Positions 1 to 12,364 of a DNA stretch of 58,916 nucleotides are shown in pieces. This DNA comes from Daphnia carinata (taxonomy: Eukaryota; Arthropoda; Branchiopoda; Diplostraca; Daphniidae), in the NCBI RefSeq assembly GCF_022539665.2, contig NW_026712504.1, positions 1 to 58,916 on the forward strand. Reading direction: 5' to 3'. Position 1 is the first letter of the stretch. Each line of letters opens with the position of its first letter. The position numbers were made by a program, and so were the translations under genes. Below the pieces are notes generated by a model. The model worked only from the letters and a program-made list of their open reading frames with translations, was not told the DNA's origin and did no database searches.

Positions 1-1
1 G

Positions 2-1525
2 CAAGAAGATACCTTTTGCAAAGAAGTAGTAAAAAACTTAGAGAAGGCAAACAAGGATGCAGAAGACGAATTTCGATATTTACCTAGCGGACTTTTAACC
101 ACAGCTAGGGAAAATCGTAGTACCGGCGACGCTACGAAAAGAGGTTATGGAGCAATATCACGACCACAAATTGGCTGGTCACCTAGGAATAACAAAAACG
201 ACCGCAAACATTAGTAATAAATACTTTTGGCCAAAGATGGCTAACGATATAAAAACTCACGTACTTAACTGCTTAACCTGTGCGAAAAGAAAGATTTCTG
301 GATCTTGTAAAGCTGTACTCCAACCAATCCCTGTTACAGACTACGTCTGGCAACGATTGGCCATGGATATTGTAGGCCCAGTTCCAGAAAGTGAGAAAGG
401 AAATAAATATATCTTAGTAATCATGGAGTACTCAACGAGATATATTATAGCACTTGCGCTTAAGGAAGTTTCCGCCCAGACTATCATTCGCAAGTTTATT
501 AAGCACATTGTAAACAACGAAGGGTTACCCTCGCAGATCCTAACGGATCGAGGTTCGAACTTCCAATCGCAAGCAATGGCTGAATTGTGTAAGCAGCTAG
601 GTGTGAAACAGTTAAGAACTACAGCATACCACCCGCAAACAGATGGTGCTGTTGAGAGATTTAATAGGACATTAGGGGACATGTTAACAGCCCATGTCGC
701 TCATAACCCTGCCTTGTGGGATGAGCACCTCGACTATGTAGTCGCGGCTTACAACCGGACGCCTCACTCGAGCACCGGTGAAACCCCTTTTACCTATTAA
801 AAGGCAGAGATGCATTAGAACCATCGGACTTAAGACCCCCGATGAGAAATAGGCTTCTAGAGGATCAAAACAACATTTATACGCAACAATGGCACGAAGC
901 TTTAGAATTAGCCAAAAGTAAGCTAATCGTAGCACAGTCAAGACAAAAGGTGAATTACGATCGTTCATCGAAGGAATGCTCGTTTGAGCCAGGAGACTTG
1001 GTGCTATTGAAAGAAATGAAGCCACAAACAGGTAAATTTTATATGCGTTGGGATGGACCTTTCACTATCGTAGATAAGTTGTCTGATTTGAATTACCTAA
1101 TCAGGAGAACAACAGAAAACCATACTATGGTTGTGCATGTGAACCGCCTCAAGAAATGGAAAAGCAAGGAAGACGCGGAAAACGTAACTAAAGAAAGGGA
1201 AGAAGGTAACAGCGTAGAACGTAACCCTAGGAGGGAATCAGAAAACGAAGAAAGAGAAACACAGAGTGAGATAGAAATCGAAAGTAGGGAAAGGGAATTG
1301 AGTATCCAAAGTCAAGGAGAGACAGCAGCAACCGCTGTAAGACAAGCAACAGAAGGGGAAGATAGCAATCGGCAAGAAACAGCACAGTTACCGACCGAAA
1401 GCGGTAAAGCACAAATTAAGCAACCTAGAGTGAGACGGAAAAGGCAGGATGATATCGGAATACCTGTTAGAAGATCGCTAAGACAAGCAATCAAACAGCC
1501 ACAAAGACTCATTACGGAAATGTAA
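2..1525 (+). pseudogene. Ty3/Gypsy retroelement integrase, 3' part of pol, frameshifted
   Basis: This is the integrase end of a retrotransposon polyprotein; upstream pol lies outside the window. In the open stretch 147-800 I see the zinc-binding HHCC module (H7, H12, C42, C45) and a DDE core with D74, D134 and E170; the 35 residues between the last two are the canonical spacing. A C-terminal extension in 842-1525 has a GPF-type module (residues about 50-110 of that stretch) and then a Glu/Arg-rich, low-complexity tail. The reading frame changes near 116-120 and again in the T-run near 788-795; each looks like one missing base. Without those breaks it would be one continuous protein. The breaks may be decay or homopolymer errors in the assembly. 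The env-like gene begins 7 bp after the stop. Superfamily assignment is firm; lineage within Ty3/Gypsy is not resolved. Confidence 0.88.
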
Positions 1526-1531
1526 TTACAG

Positions 1532-4381
1532 ATGAGGAACGTTATTGCAACTATCGTCTTCATTATAGCTGTAGGAATAACCCACTCAATAACCATCGAC
1601 ACCTGCAACTGCTCACAACCAGTAATTAAAGGTATTTTAGATTTAGACGATCCCGACTACTGTTCACACCCTGAACCAGTAGAAATTCCAACTAAAATCA
1701 ATTACCGATTCCTAACCAAAAACAAAGAACCCATAACATGGGAAGGGTACGCATGCACCCAGTGGTTATCAACCAAAGAAATATCCACTAATTTCCTTTT
1801 AAGTCATGACACTATTTTTAAGAAGCAAATTTTAAAAGTTAGTGCTAATGAATGCTGGAACACGGCACAGTATCCAAATACATGCGTGAATAGCCCGATG
1901 GTAAAGGACGGAAAAACATTTAAATACCTCCAGGAGCCTGAGGGAGAAGGTCACTGGATGACAACACAGGTCTACACAACTAAGAATTGTGTAACTCAAA
2001 ATAGTTCAGTTATCAAAGGATTGTCACGATTGCCCAGTAAAGTCACCGTTTGGTATAATAGCGAATTCTAGTAAGGCAGAATTTTCGAATCATAATGAAC
2101 TAACGATCGTTTGGAAAGCACCAGATGCAAAAGAGCCCACCTGTGAAATAAATTCGGTATTTCAAGGTAGAGGTAACTTAACGAAAAGTAAGAAACAAAA
2201 TAGGATAGAAGATCATGCAGCTCAGTTAGAATTTATCATATCTGCTAACAAAACGCAAATCTGCACGAACATAACCGTCTATCCGGTAATCGGGTTACCC
2301 GATTCCTACATAGATATTATAGAAACCCCTAAGCGACAGAAAAGAAGCTATGATAGAGAAGTGATAGGATTATTAATGTTAGCCAGCAATCCTAGTCGTT
2401 GTTTGGCGTACATGCCACGCAGTGGAAAATTCTCGACCCCAACTTGTGCATTCGACACCACCCTGTCAATTGAAAAAGAAACGCAGAAGGTGATAACCAA
2501 CGGTCAAGCTTTCAAATTTCTTGCTAATGGAATGGTAATGCAAAGCTATCTCGAGCATTGCATTCACCAATTTACAGAAAACAACACGGGAGTCAAGAAA
2601 TGCGGTAGTAGTTTAGATGAACTAAATAACCCGACGGATGTATGGTCATTAGAACCCAACCCGATGACATTTGGATTAGTTCCTTTCCATATGATTCAAG
2701 CTCACACAGGTAATTGCTTAACCGTAAACATAACACTGGATTATCCTGTAACTGTTACACCGTGTGAGAATGGTAACGTGAACCAAATATGGTTACTAGA
2801 AATTCTAGAATCATCCAATGAGGCAATAGATGGGGATTTACAAGAACAAAGAGGGCCACAAGTAACTAGATGGGATAGGAATCGCACACGAAAGTTCGAC
2901 AAAATGAGTGACCACATACCGTTTAATCCACCAACTTTATACGGTAAAATTCAGCCCACCACCAATTTGGATTACTGTCTAACTATATCGGAACAACAGA
3001 CCCTCACGTTACTGTTTTGTAACCAAAGTAGCTCTATCGAAGGTTACCCTAAGCAGGATTTCGGCTACGTAAATGGGAAACTAAGAATTCTCACAACCAA
3101 CACTTGTGTTACGCCGATGACGGCGCAGTCATGCGACAGTGAATTTAGTAATAGAATGTTATGGAACTACAATGAGATTGACAGGCAATTTGCCTTAAAG
3201 GACAATCCATTTTGTCTAGTTCCATTTTACGAAGACAAGACGGTGCGAGCACTTCCCTGCGATTCCTCACAAAAGTTGCAAGAATGGATTTTCCAAAGAA
3301 CCCTTGCAACCCCATTTTTTCCAATGGACAGAATAGAAGAGGTGACTACCATTTCGAATAGAAGGGAAGAGAGAAACAAAAGAAGACAAGAAAGGTTAAT
3401 TGAACTAAATGATTCTGGTGAAGTTTTGAACACCAAAGGCAACGAGACAAAGCTCAATTAACAGATAGCGTTAGGACGTTGCTAGACATTGAAAATCGCC
3501 AGTACATGGAAGGGCAGGCGATCAAACACGAATCACAATTGGCCAACGAAGTCCGTCAATTATATTGCAAAATTACTTCACTACAGCGTAATCAAGCTAT
3601 GGTTTTAGCACAAACAAATGGACTGCTTGCAGCCCGTGCACTAAATCTAGATACATGTAGTAGAATAACCGGAAACGGCAAAAGTTTAATTTTACAGAAA
3701 TGTGAAATTGTACCTGTAAAAATGGCCGCTGTACAAACACAGTGCGGCTATCAGCCATTTTTTCAGGCAGACCCGAAAACCAATTTCACTGTTGGAAAGG
3801 ATGGTTGGTCACTTCATCCTTTCCAGGATTGTTTCTGGAACGGTCAATATGTAAATTTCAACGATAAAACCTATACATGGATAAATGGAAAATGGAAACT
3901 CCAAGAACCATCAATTCATGTGGTAAAACTAAAATTGATTACAGCATTTGAGGAATTACCTCTAAAAACGTACGATTATTTGCCTCAGCATCATTCGATG
4001 TATGAGCCAAATAACGTAGAACAATTAAATGTTTTAACGGAATTAATTGGTAGAGTACAACTATCTAATACTAATTCACTTTCTGGATTAGTCTTAGATA
4101 ACAAGGCCCAGGTTGATTTCTGGGATATATCCAATTGGGTTTCCATATTTAAGTATGGAATACTAGCAGTGAGTGTAATAGCTGTAACAATCTTGATTGG
4201 ATATGTCTGCATTGCATTTATACCATTTGCTACAATCTTCAATTTGTGTAAAAAGAAAAATAACACTAACAATCACGAGCAAGAAATTCCCATGCTGTCA
4301 CATATCCATAATGATACACAAATCATTCCGGGTAAGGGACTCTGTTGGAATGACGGATGCCTCATTGCACCCCAAAAATGA
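1532..4381 (+). pseudogene. Env-like membrane glycoprotein gene of the Gypsy element, frameshifted
   Basis: The gene follows integrase directly, the position of env in errantivirus-like Gypsy elements. The first open stretch (1532-2071) starts with a hydrophobic signal peptide of about 20 residues. The second (about 2055-3461) has a basic furin-type cleavage motif at 2331-2348 and, downstream, repeated Cys-x-W lectin-like motifs. The third (about 3458-4381) has a heptad-like region, then Cys-rich blocks, then a single transmembrane segment at about 4141-4245 followed by a short Lys-rich cytoplasmic tail: the layout of a class I-like fusion subunit (inference). Frame changes lie near 2040-2065 and 3445-3470, so no intact protein is encoded as assembled. 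The sequence family is unknown to me; relation to arthropod RNA-virus glycoproteins or other captured env genes is possible but unproven. Confidence 0.7.
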
Positions 4382-4486
4382 AATTTGTAACCACAAGTAG
4401 AAACAAATTTATATGCGATGTTAAACGTAAAATTTGTAGCGTCTATGTAACTAATAAACCTACCTATCATTTGTACCTAGCCAAAC

Positions 4487-4521
<35 letters not shown>
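4382..4521 (+). other. 3' untranslated stretch ending in a 32-nt poly(A) run
   Basis: Non-coding AT-rich sequence after the env-like stop ends in an uninterrupted A run at 4490-4521. An internal poly(A) between env and the expected LTR is unusual for an LTR element; it may mark where a polyadenylated RNA was joined during reverse transcription. Confidence 0.6.
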
Positions 4522-4523
<2 letters not shown>

Positions 4524-4563
4524 AAAAACGTCCATAGACAACCAACCTTTAAAGTTGTGTATT

Positions 4564-5158
4564 CTACTGGAAATACAAGGAACTAACCAGCATAAAATCG
4601 GTGCCAATCAAAAGCCGACGGAGAAGACGGTGTACGTTCTGCATTGCCACTGAGTGATGGAATTCTTCCTGCAATTGTTCATTGAAGAAGAGCGATGAAC
4701 GACAGTTGCGGTGATAGATATCCTCACCAGACTCGAGCAACCAGAGGAATCGTGCAAACCGGACCGGGTAAATGTCGCGGTAGCGAGCATAACCTGGAAA
4801 CTGACTGGAAAAAGAAAAAAACAAGTCAAATGGAATGCTAAGAAAAGAACCAATTTGCGACTTACACATAATAGCGGTCGGTGGAACTGACTCGTCGGAA
4901 CCCAAAGTCAAGAGGAGGACAATTTTCAACACTCATCGATGGCCGATAGGAATTGAAGAACAGTTCTCGATCAGTGGGAAGAAATCTTCGGAAGAGCAAA
5001 TGAGGCTTGTGATACGCTATAACTTCGAAAATCCACAAAGCAGTATCAACGGCAGCACGATGAGACACAACGCATGTAAAATCAAACTCCATCATGCACA
5101 AGGGAGCTCGACGAAGGGCAAGAAACGAATGAAACACACCGGAACAAAAAAGCAACAA
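4564..5158 (-). CDS. Antisense two-exon ORF of unknown function inside the retroelement tail
   Basis: On the minus strand an open exon from 5158 ends at a GT donor at 4865-4864, and an acceptor CAG lies at 4807-4805 after a pyrimidine tract. The 61-nt intron joins in phase 2 to a second open exon that stops at 4564-4566. The predicted protein is about 177 residues, rich in Arg, Phe and aromatic residues, with no signal peptide and no family I recognise. It lies between two plus-strand poly(A) tracts (4490-4521, 5175-5209), so it runs opposite to the retroelement. It could be an antisense accessory gene, a transduced host fragment, or a chance ORF; the clean splice pair and matching phase favour a real exon structure. 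Confidence 0.4.
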
Positions 5159-5173
5159 TTATAAGGTTCGCAT

Positions 5174-5174
<1 letters not shown>

Positions 5175-5209
<35 letters not shown>
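5175..5209 (+). repeat. 35-nt poly(A) tract
   Basis: An uninterrupted A run ends the block that carries the antisense ORF. With the run at 4490-4521 it brackets about 650 bp. Confidence 0.95.
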
Positions 5210-5211
<2 letters not shown>

Positions 5212-5533
5212 ACCCTTACCTATCCCCTCCACTATTCCACTCTCTTACTAACAAGAAATGTTTAGCAATTGTAATCCCTACGGAAGAAAGAAAGAAAAGA
5301 AGCAAATGCATAAATTAGAATTAGAAATTTTGGTAGACCTATCTGTTTCATTATAACTTCCGTATACATAAATATATTCTCCAACCCTGTAACCCCAAAG
5401 GCAACTTCTGTAAAAAGCCTTGGGAGGAATGTGATGAGGACATATACCGAAGAACGCCACCAATTAGTTAGCTTAGCTAATTAATAGATTCCAGCCTTGG
5501 ATGATTCCACGGCGAACTGTTATACAAACACGT
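5210..5533 (+). other. Retroelement 3' end with candidate polypurine tract and truncated 3' LTR
   Basis: The stretch has no convincing gene. A purine run (GGGAGGAA) ends at about 5429 and is followed at about 5430 by TGTGATGAGGAC. Gypsy LTRs begin with TG directly after the polypurine tract, so this is a plausible LTR start. Only about 100 bp follow before the 70-bp satellite begins, so the LTR would be truncated. With no 5' LTR in the window this cannot be confirmed. Confidence 0.35.
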
Positions 5534-8500
5534 TATCTACATTAAAACAGCATCAAATATACGTGTATTCAATGTGAATATAGTGTTATAGAATCAGTTT
5601 AAATATCTACATTCAAACAGCATCAAATATACGTGTATTCAATGTGAATATAGTGTTATAGAATCAGTTTCAATATCTACATTCAAACAGCATGAAATAT
5701 ACGTTTATTCAATGTGAATATAGTGTTATAGAATCAGTTTCAATATCTACATTCAAACAGCATGAAATATACGTGTATTCAATGTGAATATAGTGTTATA
5801 GAATCAGTTTCAATATCTACATTCAAACAGCATCAAATATACGTGTATTCAATGTGAATATAGTGTAAGACAGTGAGTTTCAATATCTACATTCAAACAG
5901 CATGAAATATACGTGTATTCAATGTGAATATAGTGTTATAGAATCAGTTTCAATATCTACATCCAAACAGCATCAAATATACGTGTATTCAATGTGAATA
6001 TAGTGTAATACAGTGAGTTTCAATATCTACATTCAAACAGCATGAAATATACGTGTATTCAATGTGAATATAGTGTTATAGAATCAGTTTCAATATCTAC
6101 ATTCAAACAGCATCAAATATACGTGTATTCAATGTGAATATAGTGTTATAGAATCAGTTTCAATATCTACATTCAAACAGCATGAAATATACGTGTATTC
6201 AATGTGAATATAGTGTTATAGAATCAGTTTCAATATCTACATTCAAACAGCATGAAATATACGTGTATTCAATGTGAATATAGTGTTATAGAATCAGTTT
6301 CAATATCTACATTCAAACAGCATGAAATATACGTGTATTCAATGTGAATATAGTGTTATAGAATCAGTTTCAATATCTACATTCAAACAGCATGAAATAT
6401 ACGTGTATTCAATGTGAATATAGTGTTATAGAATCAGTTTCAATATCTACATTCAAACAGCATGAAATATACGTGTATTCAATGTGAATATAGTGTTATA
6501 GAATAAGTTTCAATATCTACATTCAAACAGCATGAAATATACGTGTATTCAATGTGAATATAGTGTTATAGAATCAGTTTCAATATCTACATTCAAACAG
6601 CATCAAATATACGTGTATTCAATGTGAATATAGTGTTATAGAATCAGTTTCAATATCTACATTCAAACAGCATCAAATATACGTGTATTCAATGTGAATA
6701 TAGTGTTATAGAATCAGTTTCAATATCTACATTCAAACAGCATCAAATATACGTGTATTCAATGTGAATATAGTGTTATAGAATCAGTTTCAATATCTAC
6801 ATTCAAACAGCATGAAATATACGTGTATTCAATGTGAATATAGTGTTATAGAATCAGTTTCAATATCTACATTCAAACAGCATCAAATATACGTGTATTC
6901 AATGTGAATATAGTGTTATAGAATCAGTTTCAATATCTACATTCAAACAGCATGAAATATACGTGTATTCAATGTGAATATAGTGTTATAGAATCAGTTT
7001 CAATATCTACATTCAAACAGCATCAAATATACGTGTATTCAATGTGAATATAGTGTTATAGAATCAGTTTCAATATCTACATTCAAACAGCATGAAATAT
7101 ACGTGTATTCAATGTGAATATAGTGTTATAGAATCAGTTTCAATATCTACATTCAAACAGCATCAAATATACGTGTATTCAATGTGAATATAGTGTTATA
7201 GAATCAGTTTCAATATCTACATTCAAACAGCATGAAATATACGTGTATTCAATGTGAATATAGTGTTATAGAATCAGTTTCAATATCTACATTCAAACAG
7301 CATGAAATATACGTGTATTCAATGTGAATATAGTGTTATAGAATCAGTTTCAATATCTACATTCAAACAGCATGAAATATACGTGTATTCAATGTGAATA
7401 TAGTGTTATAGAATCAGTTTCAATATCTACATTCAAACAGCATCAAATATACGTGTATTCAATGTGAATATAGTGTTATAGAATCAGTTTCAATATCTAC
7501 ATTCAAACAGCATGAAATATACGTGTATTCAATGTGAATATAGTGTTATAGAATCAGTTTCAATATCTACATTCAAACAGCATCAAATATACGTGTATTC
7601 AATGTGAATATAGTGTTATAGAATCAGTTTCAATATCTACATTCAAACAGCATCAAATATACGTGTATTCAATGTGAATATAGTGTTATAGAATCAGTTT
7701 CAATATCTACATTCAAACAGCATGAAATATACGTGTATTCAATGTGAATATAGTGTTATAGAATCAGTTTCAATATCTACATTCAAACAGCATGAAATAT
7801 ACGTGTATTCAATGTGAATATAGTGTTATAGAATCAGTTTCAATATCTACATTTAAACAGCATGAAATATACGTGTATTCAATGTGAATATAGTGTTATA
7901 GAATCAGTTTCAATATCTACATTCAAACAGCATCAAATATACGTGTATTCAATGTGAATATAGTGTTATAGAATCAGTTTCAATATCTACATTCAAACAG
8001 CATCAAATATACGTGTATTCAATGTGAATATAGTGTTATAGAATCAGTTTCAATATCTACATTCAAACAGCATGCATCAAATATACGTGTATTCAATGTG
8101 AATATAGTGTTATAGAATCAGTTTCAATATCTACATTCAAACAGCATCAAATATACGTGTATTCAATGTGAATATAGTGTTATAGAATCAGTTTCAATAT
8201 CTACATTCAAACAGCATCAAATATACGTGTATTCAATGTGAATATAGTGTTATAGAATCAGTTTCAATATCTACATTCAAACAGCATGAAATATACGTGT
8301 ATTCAATGTGAATATAGTGTTATAGAATCAGTTTCAATATCTACATTCAAACAGCATGAAATATACGTGTATTCAATGTGAATATAGTGTTATAGAATCA
8401 GTTTCAATATCTACATTCAAACAGCATCAAATATACGTGTATTCAATGTGAATATAGTGTTATAGAATCAGTTTCAATATCTACATTCAAACAGCATGAA

Positions 8501-11500
8501 ATATACGTGTATTCAATGTGAATATAGTGTTATAGAATCAGTTTCAATATCTACATTCAAACAGCATCAAATATACGTGTATTCAATGTGAATATAGTGT
8601 TATAGAATCAGTTTCAATATCTACATTCAAACAGCATCAAATATACGTGTATTCAATGTGAATATAGTGTTATAGAATCAGTTTCAATATCTACATTCAA
8701 ACAGCATCAAATATACGTGTATTCAATGTGAATATAGTGTTATAGAATCAGTTTCAATATCTACATTCAAACAGCATGAAATATACGTGTATTCAATGTG
8801 AATATAGTGTTATAGAATCAGTTTCAATATCTACATTCAAACAGCATGAAATATACGTGTATTCAATGTGAATATAGTGTTATAGAATCAGTTTCAATAT
8901 CTACATTCAAACAGCATGAAATATACGTGTATTCAATGTGAATATAGTGTTATAGAATCAGTTTCAATATCTACATTCAAACAGCATCAAATATACGTGT
9001 ATTCAATGTGAATATAGTGTAAGACAGTGAGTTTCAATATCTACATTCAAACAGCATGAAATATACGTGTATTCAATGTGAATATAGTGTTATAGAATCA
9101 GTTTCAATATCTACATTCAAACAGCATCAAATATACGTGTATTCAATGTGAATATAGTGTTATAGAATCAGTTTCAATATCTACATTCAAACAGCATCAA
9201 ATATACGTGTATTCAATGTGAATATAGTGTTATAGAATCAGTTTCAATATCTACATTCAAACAGCATGAAATATACGTGTATTCAATGTGAATATAGTGT
9301 TATAGAATCAGTTTCAATATCTACATTCAAACAGCATCAAATATACGTGTATTCAATGTGAATATAGTGTTATAGAATCAGTTTCAATATCTACATTCAA
9401 ACAGCATGAAATATACGTGTATTCAATGTGAATATAGTGTTATAGAATCAGTTTCAATATCTACATTCAAACAGCATCAAATATACGTGTATTCAATGTG
9501 AATATAGTGTTATAGAATCAGTTTCAATATCTACATTCAAACAGCATCAAATATACGTGTATTCAATGTGAATATAGTGTTATAGAATCAGTTTCAATAT
9601 CTACATTCAAACAGCATGAAATATACGTGTATTCAATGTGAATATAGTGTTATAGAATCAGTTTCAATATCTACATTCAAACAGCATCAAATATACGTGT
9701 ATTCAATGTGAATATAGTGTTATAGAATCAGTTTCAATATCTACATTCAAACAGCATCAAATATACGTGTATTCAATGTGAATATAGTGTTATAGAATCA
9801 GTTTCAATATCTACATTCAAACAGCATGAAATATACGTGTATTCAATGTGAATATAGTGTTATAGAATCAGTTTCAATATCTACATTCAAACAGCATGAA
9901 ATATACGTGTATTCAATGTGAATATAGTGTTATAGAATCAGTTTCAATATCTACATTCAAACAGCATCAAATATACGTGTATTCAATGTGAATATAGTGT
10001 TATAGAATCAGTTTCAATATCTACATTCAAACAGCATGAAATATACGTGTATTCAATGTGAATATAGTGTTATAGAATCAGTTTCAATATCTACATTCAA
10101 ACAGCATGAAATATACGTGTATTCAATGTGAATATAGTGTTATAGAATCAGTTTCAATATCTACATTCAAACAGCATGAAATATACGTGTATTCAATGTG
10201 AATATAGTGTTATAGAATCAGTTTCAATATCTACATTCAAACAGCATGAAATATACGTGTATTCAATGTGAATATAGTGTTATAGAATCAGTTTCAATAT
10301 CTACATTCAAACAGCATGAAATATACGTGTATTCAATGTGAATATAGTGTTATAGAATCAGTTTCAATATCTACATTCAAACAGCATGAAATATACGTGT
10401 ATTCAATGTGAATATAGTGTTATAGAATCAGTTTCAATATCTACATTCAAACAGCATGAAATATACGTGTATTCAATGTGAATATAGTGTTATAGAATCA
10501 GTTTCAATATCTACATTCAAACAGCATCAAATATACGTGTATTCAATGTGAATATAGTGTTATAGAATCAGTTTCAATATCTACATTCAAACAGCATCAA
10601 ATATACGTGTATTCAATGTGAATATAGTGTAAGACAGTGAGTTTCAATATCTACATTCAAACAGCATGAAATATACGTGTATTCAATGTGAATATAGTGT
10701 TATAGAATCAGTTTCAATATCTACATTCAAACAGCATCAAATATACGTGTATTCAATGTGAATATAGTGTTATAGAATCAGTTTCAATATCTACATTCAA
10801 ACAGCATCAAATATACGTGTATTCAATGTGAATATAGTGTTATAGAATCAGTTTCAATATCTACATTCAAACAGCATCAAATATACGTGTATTCAATGTG
10901 AATATAGTGTTATAGAATCAGTTTCAATATCTACATTCAAACAGCATGAAATATACGTGTATTCAATGTGAATATAGTGTTATAGAATCAGTTTCAATAT
11001 CTACATTCAAACAGCATGAAATATACGTGTATTCAATGTGAATATAGTGTTATAGAATCAGTTTCAATATCTACATTCAAACAGCATCAAATATACGTGT
11101 ATTCAATGTGAATATAGTGTTATAGAATCAGTTTCAATATCTACATTCAAACAGCATGAAATATACGTGTATTCAATGTGAATATAGTGTTATAGAATCA
11201 GTTTCAATATCTACATTCAAACAGCATCAAATATACGTGTATTCAATGTGAATATAGTGTTATAGAATCAGTTTCAATATCTACATTCAAACAGCATGAA
11301 ATATACGTGTATTCAATGTGAATATAGTGTTATAGAATCAGTTTCAATATCTACATTCAAACAGCATGAAATATACGTGTATTCAATGTGAATATAGTGT
11401 TATAGAATCAGTTTCAATATCTACATTCAAACAGCATCAAATATACGTGTATTCAATGTGAATATAGTGTTATAGAATCAGTTTCAATATCTACATTCAA

Positions 11501-12046
11501 ACAGCATCAAATATACGTGTATTCAATGTGAATATAGTGTTATAGAATCAGTTTCAATATCTACATTCAAACAGCATCAAATATACGTGTATTCAATGTG
11601 AATATAGTGTTATAGAATCAGTTTCAATATCTACATTCAAACAGCATCAAATATACGTGTATTCAATGTGAATATAGTGTTATAGAATCAGTTTCAATAT
11701 CTACATTCAAACAGCATGAAATATACGTGTATTCAATGTGAATATAGTGTTATAGAATCAGTTTCAATATCTACATTCAAACAGCATCAAATATACGTGT
11801 ATTCAATGTGAATATAGTGTTATAGAATCAGTTTCAATATCTACATTCAAACAGCATCAAATATACGTGTATTCAATGTGAATATAGTGTAAGACAGTGA
11901 GTTTCAATATCTACATTCAAACAGCATGAAATATACGTGTATTCAATGTGAATATAGTGTTATAGAATCAGTTTCAATATCTACATTCAAACAGCATGAA
12001 AAATATACGTGTATTCAATGTGAATATAGTGTTATAGAATCAGTTT
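5534..12046 (+). repeat. 70-bp tandem satellite, array 1 (about 93 monomers)
   Basis: A 70-bp monomer repeats head to tail with almost no divergence. The monomer contains ATACGTGTATTCAATGTGAA, an imperfect dyad. The main variation is one base (CATGAAAT versus CATCAAAT) that changes from unit to unit. A rare type has GTAAGACAGTGAG in place of GTTATAGAATCAG (units near 5865, 9020, 10630 and 11890; a similar one near 6005). The first units are more diverged, as is usual at array edges. One unit near 8072 carries a 4-bp insertion and the last unit, near 11999, a 2-bp insertion. Confidence 0.98.
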
Positions 12047-12050
12047 AACA

Positions 12051-12150
12051 TGGTCTCCGTTGACATCAAAAACAGTTTTGACATGCATCCAAGCATTCTG
12101 ATTGGCTGTTGTAGTCAGGTGACGAAGTCACGTGACCGAGGTCACGTGAC
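12051..12150 (+). repeat. KDZ left terminal inverted repeat and subterminal palindromes
   Basis: About 60 bp from 12051 match the reverse complement of the right end, with scattered mismatches. Two copies of the perfect palindrome GTCACGTGAC follow at 12127-12136 and 12141-12150. Subterminal repeats often serve as transposase binding sites (inference). Confidence 0.85.
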
Positions 12151-12364
12151 CTAAAGTTTTTGTTTTTATCGGCAGCCATTTTGTTTTTTCTGAAATAGGT
12201 AATTTTCTTAAACAAAACAATAATCTAAGTGAAGCACTTTAAAAATTAGTTACTCGTATTTCGTGAAGTAAGTTAATGTATTAACCCTATATTACACTAT
12301 TTGAAGGATTTCTGATAATATTTTGTTCTAAATGCCTTGCTTGTTATTTTAGGAAACTGTCAAT

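Noticed and set aside
4562-4853. Other minus and plus ORFs overlapping the antisense gene, such as 4835-5164 (+)
   Set aside because: Only the minus-strand pair has matching splice sites and phase; the rest look like frame shadows.
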